DNA from: Paenisporosarcina quisquiliarum_A
Lineage (GTDB): Bacteria > Bacillota > Bacilli > Bacillales_A > Planococcaceae
Length of the DNA stretch: 64,000 nucleotides
Assembly: GCF_043641925.1 (NCBI RefSeq)
Contig: NZ_JBHZRU010000007.1
Span: forward strand, 62,001-126,000
Direction of reading: 5' to 3'
The notes beneath the pieces are model-generated. The model was given only the letters and a program-made list of their open reading frames with translations, had not been told where the DNA came from and did no database searches. Below are positions 33,433 to 42,397 of the stretch, piece by piece; position 1 is the first letter of the stretch, and each line of letters starts with the position of its first letter. A program made the translations under genes and the position numbers.

Positions 33433-34590
33433 TCAATATTCAGTCCGTTTTGCAACTATAAGCTGGAGAAAGATTTCCAATAATTTCTCCTCAGGAACTT
33501 TTTGTTTAAGAAGTGATGAATTTACTTTTAAACTTAATTGTTTCAAGATATGCAGATAAGACAAGCATAGTTCTCTTGCCAATTTAAACTTATTTTCTCT
33601 CAAGTTCTGCAACAAAAAGACCTCAATTTGTTCATTTGAAATATCTTGAAATTGAATTCCCTGTTCCATGCACATATGAATAAATGCGAGTTGCCAGTCA
33701 GCATGTCTGCCATTTATATGCTCCACTGTTCCTAAAGGAACGCCAATAAAAAGTGGCAATTCTATAGGCTGTAATTGATTAAAATAACAAATTCTTAAAA
33801 AAGGATCCTTCACCCCTTTTTTACTTGTTAATACAGCGTTCGTTAAAAAGCGCTTTCGATACCGTTGGAAAATGCCCCAATACACTTTTCCTTCTAAACT
33901 TGTTAAAGGTTTTAATTGCCTAAAGGGAAAGCTCTGCAAATGCCTAGGTAGCATACCTATTTTGGCAATAAAACGAGTTCCTTGTAAATGAATGAGATGT
34001 GAATAGTAAATAAATTGTTCAGTGTTCGGATTATAAGCGATAATACTCGCATCTCCAAAATCATCGTGCTGAATAAAGGCTTGCCGGAAATGAGTTAGTT
34101 GAATAATGACGATTCCATTTGGCGGAACCTCAGGATATTCAAATGACCGAAGTATCCATACTGGTTCTATATTTGATTTCAAATAGCCTCTAGATCTCAA
34201 ATCTCGAACTTCAATAGGAATTGTACAGCATTGGAATTCAATAGCGTAGGCTTGGTGTGGGCTTTTTACAAGTATATCCGGTCTTTGGCAAATATCAGGC
34301 ATATAGCTTTCTACGAAAACTTCTAAACTCTTTTCTTTAAAGAACTCAGCTAATTGCAATTTACCTTTTAAATGAATGGGAGATTCTCTTTCTGAAAAGG
34401 AAGTAAGACAGTCGCTTAATACAATATGCGCGAAATGGGGAATCATGACTTGTCCTATTTTTAAACGAACGGGGTTTTCGCATTGGGGACAGAAGAATGT
34501 CATCGTTTTACGTAACTGAATTAGGATTTCAGTCGGCACATGAGTGGTGATTGTAAAGATTTCTTTTTTGTCATTAAGTGCAGTTAATAT
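33433..34590 (-). CDS. coiA: competence protein CoiA, apparent ATA start
   Basis: A CoiA-family protein that supports DNA uptake and recombination in competence. Seen: an N-terminal zinc-finger-like TFFCPQCENPVRLKIG, the IPHFAH motif, and the endonuclease-like core with PDILVKSP and AIEFQCCTIP (D ... ExQ). The first ordinary in-frame start is GTG at 34539, but reading frame and CoiA-like residues (LTALNDKKEIFTITTH) continue 17 codons upstream to ATA at 34590, which is exactly 7 nt after a strong GGGAGG. ATG, GTG or TTG are absent in this extension. Either ATA is used, or the GTG gives a shorter protein. Confidence 0.8.
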   Translation of the reverse strand: MLTALNDKKEIFTITTHVPTEILIQLRKTMTFFCPQCENPVRLKIGQVMIPHFAHIVLSDCLTSFSERESPIHLKGKLQLAEFFKEKSLEVFVESYMPDICQRPDILVKSPHQAYAIEFQCCTIPIEVRDLRSRGYLKSNIEPVWILRSFEYPEVPPNGIVIIQLTHFRQAFIQHDDFGDASIIAYNPNTEQFIYYSHLIHLQGTRFIAKIGMLPRHLQSFPFRQLKPLTSLEGKVYWGIFQRYRKRFLTNAVLTSKKGVKDPFLRICYFNQLQPIELPLFIGVPLGTVEHINGRHADWQLAFIHMCMEQGIQFQDISNEQIEVFLLQNLRENKFKLARELCLSYLHILKQLSLKVNSSLLKQKVPEEKLLEIFLQLIVAKRTEY

Positions 34591-34667
34591 ATAAACACCT
34601 CCCGGAAATAATTATACGAATTTTCAGAAAGTAAATCAAATGAAAATTTTTATTGAATGACTAACAA

Positions 34668-34695
34668 AAGAAAATCCTCCCAAACTGGGAGGATT
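34668..34695 (-). terminator. terminator of mecA
   Basis: AATCCTCCC-AAACT-GGGAGGATT overlapping the mecA stop, followed by TTTTC on the minus strand. Confidence 0.75.
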
Positions 34696-35362
34696 AACTA
34701 AAGTGTTGATTAACTTGTTCAAATACATGATCGGCCATTATTTCTTTGCCGTACTCCTGTAATCTGTGTATCGTAACTGTTGATAATGAAACATATTCAG
34801 AAAGAATACTGACGAGATTAACGATTTCTTTTTCATCCATCTCTTCTTCATTCACACCTATATTTAAATAGTAGTGATTGTTTAATACATACAATGAACT
34901 GTTAACAGCTTCAGGAAGTTTTACACGTTTTGCTAACGGAATTAAATCATCGAAATCTTTAACATAGAATGTATATTCACCTACGATTCCTTCGTCGGCA
35001 GCAAATATATCCCCATACTCATCAAACGAGGGTTCATCAGTAGAACTTTCACTCATATTTGAGAAGAAATGACCCTTGTCATCAACATCGTACGGTGAAT
35101 CTACACGTTTACCGTCCTTGTTGATCTGGGCACGAGTAACTGTGACTTCAAGACCTTTATCCATAGCATGGACTTGTATCCATAAAGGACCTTCTATTTC
35201 AAAATCTGATTCATCATTAATTTCATCCATCATTTCCCAAAAAAGTTCTTCACTCTTATCGCGATTAAACCAAATTTCATCACGGCTGAAGCCTCTTTTT
35301 TCAATGTCGATGTATGAAATGTAGAATTTTACTGTGTTTTCATTTATACGTTCGATATCCAT
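34694..35362 (-). CDS. mecA: adaptor protein MecA
   Basis: A 222-residue ClpC adaptor. The N-terminal substrate-binding domain starts MDIERINENTVKFYISYIDI and continues RGFSRDEIWFNRDKSEELFWEMMDEI; an acidic linker (about 85-115) leads to the C-terminal ClpC-binding domain (FYVKDFDDLIPLAKRVKLP ... LYVLNNHYYLNI). It targets ComK and other proteins for ClpCP and helps control competence. ATG 35362 is chosen by GGGAG spacing and family length. It lies between spx and coiA, as usual. Confidence 0.93.
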   Translation of the reverse strand: MDIERINENTVKFYISYIDIEKRGFSRDEIWFNRDKSEELFWEMMDEINDESDFEIEGPLWIQVHAMDKGLEVTVTRAQINKDGKRVDSPYDVDDKGHFFSNMSESSTDEPSFDEYGDIFAADEGIVGEYTFYVKDFDDLIPLAKRVKLPEAVNSSLYVLNNHYYLNIGVNEEEMDEKEIVNLVSILSEYVSLSTVTIHRLQEYGKEIMADHVFEQVNQHFS

Positions 35363-35560
35363 TTTACACATCTCCCTTCAATTACATTCAAGGGAAAGCC
35401 CCTTTTTCTAGCAACACTTCAAGCCATAATGAACAGTGTCTTATCTCTATTGTATGATGGGCTTTGCGAAAATGAAAAGGATATGCTTTCACTCATCATA
35501 TTTTACAATGTATAAGCATTGTAGTAGACAAAACCAAGGAAAGCAAGGGATATAAAAGAA

Positions 35561-35613
35561 AATGACCGTCAACTCACCTTCATAAATTTGCGAAGGGATT
35601 GATCAGTCATTTT
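35561..35613 (-). terminator. terminator of spx
   Basis: Long imperfect stem (AATGAC ... GTCATT, with CCTTC/GAAGG inside) immediately downstream of spx. Confidence 0.65.
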
Positions 35614-35623
35614 TCAGTCGAAT

Positions 35624-36019
35624 TTAGTTAACCATACGTTGAGCTTCAAGTAATTGATAAGCTCGAACTTTTCGAGGTAAAAAACGACGAATTTCATCTT
35701 CGTTATACCCAACTTGTAGACGCTTTTCATCAAGAATAATTGGACGTCGTAATAACCCTGGATGTTCTTGTATTAATTCATATAGACGTTGTAGCGGTAA
35801 ACTTTCCACATCAACATTTAGTTTTTGGAATATTTTAGAACGAGTCGAGATAATTTCATCTGTCCCGTCTTCAGTCATACGTAAAATTTCTTTAATTTCG
35901 CTAATACTTAGCGGTTCAGAAAAGATGTTGCGCTCAGTATAAGGAATGTCATGTTCTTCTAACCATGCTTTCGCTTTACGACATGATGTACAGCTAGGTG
36001 AAGTAAACAATGTAACCAT
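35624..36019 (-). CDS. spx: transcriptional regulator Spx
   Basis: A 131-residue ArsC-fold regulator that binds the RNA polymerase alpha C-terminal domain under disulfide stress. The redox switch CTSC is at residues 10-13, and the sequence follows Spx almost residue for residue (ERNIFSEPLSISEIKEIL, MTEDGTDEIISTRSK, RRPIILDEKRLQVGYNEDEI). ATG 36019 matches the family start; ATG 36022 is also near AGGAAG. The 36.02-36.38 kb upstream gap is AT-rich; apart from a TATAAT-like box near 36110 I see no definite site. Confidence 0.95.
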   Translation of the reverse strand: MVTLFTSPSCTSCRKAKAWLEEHDIPYTERNIFSEPLSISEIKEILRMTEDGTDEIISTRSKIFQKLNVDVESLPLQRLYELIQEHPGLLRRPIILDEKRLQVGYNEDEIRRFLPRKVRAYQLLEAQRMVN

Positions 36020-36386
36020 CATAGGAACACTTCCTTTCAAATGTGTAACAAAAACTATAATTTTAATCTAGGTTTAATTAGAATGAATTTAATATAGGTT
36101 GCTAAAAATTATTATACACCTTTTTTGACCAATTGAATATAGATTCTCAACAAAAAGTCAAGTAATTTAAATACCCGTCACAATTCTGCAATAATATGTA
36201 GATAAAGACTGTGTTTGCATATGTCTTATTAAATCTTACACTATTAATATACCCGCAGTAACTCCATAATAAACGTAAAATTTTAACTTTTTTTCATTCT
36301 CAATTAGCTCTAGAAAATGAAAATACAAATTATTCTCATCTACTAATAATACGTATGAGCAGCTCAAAAGGTTTCATTTCTACATA

Positions 36387-36426
36387 AAAAAGATTCCTTC
36401 TCATATTCTGAAAAGGAATCTTTTTT
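36387..36426 (-). terminator. terminator of the DUF4015 gene
   Basis: AAAGATTCCTT ... AAGGAATCTTT stem with T-rich flanks. Confidence 0.8.
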
Positions 36427-36429
36427 ATA

Positions 36430-37644
36430 TTATGGAGTATAGTCAACACCAGGCGTATAACGATTACCCGCATTCCAAAGTAAATATTCATTAATACCAG
36501 CTTCATTTAATGCTTTAATCTGAGCTTCTACTTCAGCTTTGCCATATCTCAAATAATTACCAGCACCTAGATAAGAAGCAGTGAAATCTTGAATCCAAGG
36601 TCGAGAAATTGGAGGATTTTCAAGTTTTGATAAAGTTGCATTCTCAGCTTTTGCATATTCTTGTACAAGACGATACGGTTCTAAATCAGGTTTTTTAATA
36701 CCGAAATAAGACGTCCAGTGACTTGGATAGATCATGGATGAAATGACATCGACATTTGAAGAAATTTTGCTAAAGTTCTGTCCAATCCCTGGCGCTTCAG
36801 GCAATGTCGCAGAGTATCCAAAGATATCAACCGATACTTTAACACCATACGGCTTTAATTGCTCACGTGCATAAGCTACAAAGTCCGTAACAGCATTTAC
36901 ACGTTGTTGTACATCATCTTCTTTTGAAGTCGCGTAATCACCTTTACCGTATTTTAGCGTGTCTGAACGCGTTTCAAAACCTTCTGGGAAGCGTACATAA
37001 TCAAATTGGATTTCTTGGAAGCCCATTTTAGCTGCTTCAATCGCAATTTGAACATTATAATCCCACACTTCTTTCATGAATGGATTAACAAAAGCTTCTT
37101 TTCTACCATTCTTCCAAACGCTTGATCCTTCAACAAATGAAAGTTCTGGTTTAGCCTCTGCTAATGCAGTATCTTTAAAAACAACAACACGTGCAATTGG
37201 GTAAATTTGCTTTTCCTCTAATACTTCTAATACTTCACGAGGGTTTTTCATGTATTTATTGCCAATATTTAAAGCTGCTAAAGGTGAATCTTCTGCTGGG
37301 ACATATGTTAAATCACCAAAATCGTCTTTAATGTCGATAACCATGGCATTTAAATCAGTAGTATCCATTAATTTTAATAAATCATTGAATCGTGCCCCAC
37401 CTGCACTATGTCCAGTTACGTAAACACCACGGATTGCATCTGGGTATGTAAAAGTTAAACCTGAATCATATGTAAAAAGTGTCGATGCTGAAACCATTTC
37501 CTCATCTACTGCTACAAATCCATATGTACGTTCCGTAAAATCTGCTGAAGTCGCCTTTTTTTCTTCTGCAAAAGTTGCTTGTGATGTAGTTAAAAGACTA
37601 GTTGCTACAAGTGCGCTTATGCCAAACCATTTCATTGCTTTCAT
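36430..37644 (-). CDS. exported putative glycoside hydrolase (DUF4015)
   Basis: A 404-residue secreted protein with a Sec signal (KWFGISALVATSLLTTSQATFA). The remainder is one TIM-barrel-like domain: RGVYVTGHSAGGARFNDLLKLMDTTDLNAMVIDIKDDFGD (residues about 75-115), FQEIQFDYVRFPEG and YLLWNAGNRYT. These are hallmarks of the DUF4015 'putative glycosyl hydrolase' family. It probably acts on cell-wall or extracellular polysaccharide; no catalytic assignment can be made. ATG 37644 is chosen by distance from AGGGTG. Monocistronic. Confidence 0.82.
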   Translation of the reverse strand: MKAMKWFGISALVATSLLTTSQATFAEEKKATSADFTERTYGFVAVDEEMVSASTLFTYDSGLTFTYPDAIRGVYVTGHSAGGARFNDLLKLMDTTDLNAMVIDIKDDFGDLTYVPAEDSPLAALNIGNKYMKNPREVLEVLEEKQIYPIARVVVFKDTALAEAKPELSFVEGSSVWKNGRKEAFVNPFMKEVWDYNVQIAIEAAKMGFQEIQFDYVRFPEGFETRSDTLKYGKGDYATSKEDDVQQRVNAVTDFVAYAREQLKPYGVKVSVDIFGYSATLPEAPGIGQNFSKISSNVDVISSMIYPSHWTSYFGIKKPDLEPYRLVQEYAKAENATLSKLENPPISRPWIQDFTASYLGAGNYLRYGKAEVEAQIKALNEAGINEYLLWNAGNRYTPGVDYTP

Positions 37645-37848
37645 TCTAATATGAACACCCTTTCTACTATACTCATATTTTAACAAGGTTATATCTGTAA
37701 TAACAGGTCATATTGTCATAAATTATAGAAATATGTATGAATTTGAAGATTCTTTTTTTAATACTAGAAACAACATTGCTTATCATATTCTATTTAATAA
37801 AAAATGATAGTGTTTTGAAGAAAATTAATACATGTTGATTTACATTGC

Positions 37849-37956
37849 AGCGGACGCTTTCCGCGGGCAAGACTTCAGCCGCTTCCTTCGCATGGCTCAG
37901 TCCAGGGTCTTCAGTTCTTGCTGATTCCGTCGGAGTCGCCGCCTCCATTCCAATCA
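37849..37956 (+). repeat. dispersed GGACGCTTTCC element, copy 3
   Basis: Starts GCGGACGCTTTCCGCGGGC, has CTTCAGCCGCTTCCTTCGC and CAGTCCAGGGTCTT inside, and ends GTCGCCGCCTCCATTCC. Clean copy of the element; the rest of the 37.65-38.18 kb gap is AT-rich without recognisable sites. Confidence 0.8.
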
Positions 37957-38184
37957 ACTGAAACCACATTGAATATAAAAATTTGAATCTGTATTTAACT
38001 CATTTAAGGAAATTCAAATAGACAATTTGTACATATTCAAAAAATGACATGTAGTGGCTACAATTGAATTAACTTCTCACTTCCATCTGTTTCTGCATCA
38101 CACCTCTAGCTTCCAAACATGAAAGTGAGTTGAAACGAAATTTATGTATGGAAATGATATTTCATTAGCAATCTGCTTTATATA

Positions 38185-38215
38185 AAAAAAGCCACCCTAT
38201 AAAAGGATGACTTTA
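38185..38215 (-). terminator. weak terminator after oppF
   Basis: AAAGCCACCCT ... AGGATGACTTT imperfect stem followed by T-rich sequence on the minus strand. Confidence 0.5.
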
Positions 38216-38223
38216 ATTACCTA

Positions 38224-39165
38224 TTATACTCGTGATGCAGAAGTTAGTTTTAAAGATTCAAACTCACGTTCTGAACAGAATACAAAGTGTCCAGGCGTTA
38301 CTTCACGCATTGCAATTTCTTCTCCGTCAGCATAGTTATGAGACGTCGGATCATACGATTTACGTACGCGTGTACGCTCATAGTTTGGATCTGGAAGTGG
38401 AATTGCTGATAATAACGATTGTGTATAAGGATGTAACGGATTGTTGTATAGCTCTTCAGCTGGTGCAAGCTCTACTAATTTACCGAAGTACATTACGCCA
38501 ATACGGTCAGAAATGTATTTAACCATCGATAAATCATGGGCAATAAACAAATACGTTAAACCTTTTTCTTCTTGTAATTCTTTAAGTAAGTTAACTACTT
38601 GAGCTTGGATTGACACGTCAAGTGCAGAGATCGGCTCATCCGCAATGATAAATTCTGGATCTACTGCTAGTGCACGAGCAATACCAAGACGTTGACGTTG
38701 TCCACCTGAGAACTCATGTGGATAACGGTTAGCGTGCTCTTTATTTAACCCTACTGTTTCTAGTAATTCATGAACACGATCTTTACGTTCTTTAGCAGAT
38801 TTCGTAATACCGTGAATATCCAAACCTTCTGCAATGATATCCATAACTTTCATACGTGGATTTAATGATGCGTATGGATCTTGGAAAATCATTTGCATTT
38901 TACGATTGAAAATCTTCAAATCACCTTTAGATTTTTTACCATGCACATCAACGCCGTTGAATAATACTTCACCGTCAGTTGCATTGTAAAGACGAATAAT
39001 TGAACGTCCAGTTGTAGATTTACCACAACCTGACTCTCCAACTAAACCAAGTGTTTCTCCGCGGTAAATATCAAAACTAATATCGTCAACCGCACGCACT
39101 TCGTTTGGTTTGCCTTGATTGAAATATTGTTTTAAATTTTTAATTTCAAGCAATTTTTCAGCCAT
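38224..39165 (-). CDS. oppF: oligopeptide ABC transporter ATP-binding protein OppF
   Basis: A 313-residue ABC ATPase. Walker A GLVGESGCGKSTTGR, signature EFSGGQRQRLGIARAL, Walker B PEFIIADEP and the H-loop IAHDLSMV are intact. The C-terminal oligopeptide-transporter extension (NPLHPYTQSLLSAIPLPDP) includes the region that carries a Cys cluster in OppF/DppF, with a single Cys here (GHFVFCSERE). It pairs with OppD to energise peptide uptake. ATG overlaps the oppD stop (ATGA-type). Last gene of oppABCDF. Confidence 0.93.
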   Translation of the reverse strand: MAEKLLEIKNLKQYFNQGKPNEVRAVDDISFDIYRGETLGLVGESGCGKSTTGRSIIRLYNATDGEVLFNGVDVHGKKSKGDLKIFNRKMQMIFQDPYASLNPRMKVMDIIAEGLDIHGITKSAKERKDRVHELLETVGLNKEHANRYPHEFSGGQRQRLGIARALAVDPEFIIADEPISALDVSIQAQVVNLLKELQEEKGLTYLFIAHDLSMVKYISDRIGVMYFGKLVELAPAEELYNNPLHPYTQSLLSAIPLPDPNYERTRVRKSYDPTSHNYADGEEIAMREVTPGHFVFCSEREFESLKLTSASRV

Positions 39166-40220
39166 CAGTGCGCACCTCCTTCATAGTAGCGACTACCAGG
39201 GAACTTTTTCATACGTTCAATAATAGCTGCTGGTGGTTCAACTTGTGGTGCATCTGGGTGTAATAACCAAGTAGATGCGAAATGAGTATCGCTTACTTGG
39301 AATACAGGTGGTGCTTGTTCGATATCAATTGCTAGTGCATATTCGCTTCGTATAGCAAATGCATCCCCTTTAGGAGGATCTAACAAGTCCGGTGGTGTAC
39401 CTGGAATTGCATATAGTTTAGCATCCTCTGTATCTAGTGATGGCATAGAACTTAATAATCCCCAAGTATAAGGATGTTGTGGGTTATAGAAAATTTCATC
39501 TACTGTACCCATTTCAACAATTCGTCCACCATACATAACTGCTACGCGGTCTGCTACGTTTGCTACTACACCTAAATCATGTGTAATGAAGATAATTGAA
39601 GTATCAATTTTCTTCTGTAAGTCTTTCATCAATTCCAAAATTTGAGCTTGGATAGTAACATCAAGTGCAGTTGTAGGCTCATCCGCAATCAAAATTTGTG
39701 GGTTACATGCTAGTGCAATCGCAATAACAATACGTTGTCGCTGTCCACCAGAGAATTGGTGTGGGTATTGCTTAATACGCAATTCAGGTTTAGGCATCCC
39801 TACCATACGTAGTAGGTCAATCGCAATTTTACGAGCTTCTGTTTTACCAACACCTTGGTGTTTTAACAACGGCTCGGTAATTTGTCTACCAATTGTCATT
39901 GTTGGGTTTAATGAAGTCATTGGATCTTGGAAAATCATCGAGATGTCTTTCCCACGAATCTTTTGCATTTGTTTATCTGAAAGTTTTGTTAAATCTTTTC
40001 CATTAAATAAAATCTCGCCACTCTTAAATTCTGAACTTGATTCTGGTAAAAGACGCATAATTGCTTTTGTAGTAACGGATTTACCTGAACCCGATTCTCC
40101 AACAATCGCTAACGTTTCCCCTTTTAGCAAGTCGAAGTTAACACCACGGATGGCTTTAACTTCACCTGCAAAAGTATGGAAGGAAAGCTGAAGGTCTTTT
40201 ACTTCTAAGATTTTTTCCAT
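39165..40220 (-). CDS. oppD: oligopeptide ABC transporter ATP-binding protein OppD
   Basis: A 351-residue ABC ATPase with Walker A AIVGESGSGKSVTTK, signature QFSGGQRQRIVIAIAL, Walker B PQILIADEP and H-loop ITHDLGVVANV. The oligo_HPY C-terminal extension is present (NPQHPYTWGLLSSMPSLD), though the usual Cys cluster is replaced (GDAFAIRSEYALA), so an FeS site is unlikely. It works with OppF on the OppBC channel. Gap to oppC 15 bp. Confidence 0.93.
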   Translation of the reverse strand: MEKILEVKDLQLSFHTFAGEVKAIRGVNFDLLKGETLAIVGESGSGKSVTTKAIMRLLPESSSEFKSGEILFNGKDLTKLSDKQMQKIRGKDISMIFQDPMTSLNPTMTIGRQITEPLLKHQGVGKTEARKIAIDLLRMVGMPKPELRIKQYPHQFSGGQRQRIVIAIALACNPQILIADEPTTALDVTIQAQILELMKDLQKKIDTSIIFITHDLGVVANVADRVAVMYGGRIVEMGTVDEIFYNPQHPYTWGLLSSMPSLDTEDAKLYAIPGTPPDLLDPPKGDAFAIRSEYALAIDIEQAPPVFQVSDTHFASTWLLHPDAPQVEPPAAIIERMKKFPGSRYYEGGAH

Positions 40221-40235
40221 AGTCGCTTCCCCCTA

Positions 40236-41261
40236 TTAGTCTTTCATTTTCGGATCAAATGCATCACGTAATCCGTCACCCAGTAAGTTAAATGCAATCA
40301 TTAATATACTCAAAACTAATGCTGGGAAGAACAAGATATGTGGCTGGAATTCAAGCAATTGTATACCATCATTGATTAATGTACCAAGTGATGCAGCTGG
40401 TGCTTGTAAACCTAGACCAATAAAGCTTAGGAATGCCTCGAAGAAAATGGCACCTGGGATCGTGAACATTGTATTGATGATAATAATTCCTAAAATGTTA
40501 GGAAGCAAATGTTTTAGTATAATTCGATTGTTACTAGCACCTAATGTGCGAGATGCTAAAACGAATTCCTGGTTTTTAAATCTAAATACTTGACCACGAA
40601 CAATTCGCGACATGCCTATCCAACCAGTTAAACTGATCGCGATAATAATCGCGGTTACACCTGGTTCCATAACCATGATCATTAAAATAACGACAATTAA
40701 GTTAGGAATACCGATTAAAATCTCAACAACACGTTGCATCATATCATCAACACGTCCACCGTAATAAGCAGATATGCCTCCGTATGCTACACCAATAACC
40801 ATGTCAATTAAAGCAGCCATAAACGCGATGAATAATGAAATTTGAGTACCTGCCCATACACGAGAGAACATATCTCGTCCTAAACCATCAGTACCAATCC
40901 AATAATAAACTTCAGGATCAACATTCTTCAATTCATATAAATCTACTTCTTCACCAGCAAGTAGTCCGTGACCATCTAAAATTCCTAAGTTTTCAAATCC
41001 AGGCACTTTTGGAGGAAGATTTGCGTGAGTAATTGTTTGTACTTCCCCATCATGAGGACTAATCATTGGTCCTATAAACGCCATTAAAATAATTAATAGT
41101 AAAACGACCATACTAATGATCGCAGCTTTGTTTTTACGGATACGCAACCAAGCATCTTGCCAGAAACTTAAACTTGGTTTTGAAATTCTTTCAGCTTGAC
41201 TTTTATCTATCGTAACTCTTTCAAAAGAGCCTTCAGGTAGCTTATCAAGATTTTGTGTCAT
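40236..41261 (-). CDS. oppC: oligopeptide ABC transporter permease OppC
   Basis: A 341-residue permease with an N-terminal OppC_N helix (about residues 35-60), a large extracellular loop and five further helices. The EAA-like ATPase-contact loop is in VLASRTLGASNNRIILKHLLPN. It forms the channel with OppB. It is coupled to oppB by a TAATG overlap. Confidence 0.93.
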   Translation of the reverse strand: MTQNLDKLPEGSFERVTIDKSQAERISKPSLSFWQDAWLRIRKNKAAIISMVVLLLIILMAFIGPMISPHDGEVQTITHANLPPKVPGFENLGILDGHGLLAGEEVDLYELKNVDPEVYYWIGTDGLGRDMFSRVWAGTQISLFIAFMAALIDMVIGVAYGGISAYYGGRVDDMMQRVVEILIGIPNLIVVILMIMVMEPGVTAIIIAISLTGWIGMSRIVRGQVFRFKNQEFVLASRTLGASNNRIILKHLLPNILGIIIINTMFTIPGAIFFEAFLSFIGLGLQAPAASLGTLINDGIQLLEFQPHILFFPALVLSILMIAFNLLGDGLRDAFDPKMKD

Positions 41262-42193
41262 TAACTATCTCCTCCTGATAAACGAATACGTGGATCAATA
41301 ATTCCGTAAAGAATATCTACTAATAAAATAATACCGATAAGGAATACAGAGAAGAACAAAGTAGTTCCCATTATGATTGAAAAGTCATTTACCATAATAG
41401 AACGAACAAATTGTTCACCAATTCCTGGTATTGCAAAGATTTTTTCGATAACAAGTGAACCAGTCAGTAACCCAGCAGCTAAAGGCCCCATTACAGTTAC
41501 AAGTGGAATCATCGCATTACGGAAAGCATGTTTAAATGCAACTTCATATCCGTTAGCACCTTTAGACTTAGCTAAAGTAATGTAGTCTGAGCTTAATACT
41601 TCAATCATTTCTGTACGAATGAAACGAGCTGAAATTGCTAATGGACCCATCGCTAAAGCTAGTGACGGTAACACACTGGATTTAAATCCATCATTCCATA
41701 AAGCTACCGGGAAAAAGTCAAATCGTACTGCTAACCAATATTGTAACATCGCAGCAAATACGAACGACGGTATGGATATTCCAAGAATAGATACTATCGT
41801 ACTTCCATAATCCCAGAAACTATTTTGTTTAAGTGCGGCGATCATACCTAATATGATTCCGATTGTTACACCGAAGAACATAGCTTGGGCACCTAATTGC
41901 ATAGATGGTCCTAAACGTTTAATAATTAGATCGGTTACGTCTGCACCTTTAAAAGCAAACGAATTCCCCAAATCACCTTGCACAAGATTAAGCATATAAA
42001 TTCCATACTGAACTGGAACGGGTTTGTCTAAACCATATTTCGCTTCAACTATTGCTAGTTGCGCAGGGGATAGTTTTTCAGCGGAGCTAATAGGGGAACC
42101 TGGTAGTGTTTTCATTAAGAAAAATGTAGCCGTCGCAATCAGGAAAAGAGTAATAAACATGTAAAACACTCGTTTAATAATATACTTTGTCAT
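41261..42193 (-). CDS. oppB: oligopeptide ABC transporter permease OppB
   Basis: A 310-residue permease with six membrane helices and the EAA loop in ITLAKSKGANGYEVAFKHAFRNAMIP. N-terminal MTKYIIKRVFYMFITLFLIATATFFLMK is the normal OppB start, after AGGAGGTG. It is 204 bp downstream of oppA; a strong hairpin in that gap probably lowers its expression relative to oppA. Confidence 0.93.
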   Translation of the reverse strand: MTKYIIKRVFYMFITLFLIATATFFLMKTLPGSPISSAEKLSPAQLAIVEAKYGLDKPVPVQYGIYMLNLVQGDLGNSFAFKGADVTDLIIKRLGPSMQLGAQAMFFGVTIGIILGMIAALKQNSFWDYGSTIVSILGISIPSFVFAAMLQYWLAVRFDFFPVALWNDGFKSSVLPSLALAMGPLAISARFIRTEMIEVLSSDYITLAKSKGANGYEVAFKHAFRNAMIPLVTVMGPLAAGLLTGSLVIEKIFAIPGIGEQFVRSIMVNDFSIIMGTTLFFSVFLIGIILLVDILYGIIDPRIRLSGGDS

Positions 42194-42329
42194 CTTCGCA
42201 CCTCCTAAAAAATAAAAACATTTTAAATATACTTTAAGTCTATTATCTATATAAACAGATTAAACTAGTTATTTGCAACATTAATTTTTGAAAACAGGAA
42301 ATTTTTTGTGAATTCACACTCATTTAAAA

Positions 42330-42368
42330 AGAGAGTATATGGGCCCTATTGGAATCCATATACTCTCT
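42330..42368 (-). terminator. intra-operon hairpin between oppA and oppB
   Basis: Perfect 13-bp stem AGAGAGTATATGG ... CCATATACTCTCT followed by TTTTT on the minus strand. It probably acts as a partial terminator or mRNA-stabilising 3' structure, giving excess OppA. Confidence 0.8.
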
Positions 42369-42397
42369 AACTATGAGATTTTTAAAAGATTAAAAAA

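Noticed and set aside
36080..36125. CtsR operator upstream of spx
   Set aside because: One heptad (GGTCAAA) is perfect and followed by AAA, but the second (GGTGTAT) does not match, unlike the full site before clpB.
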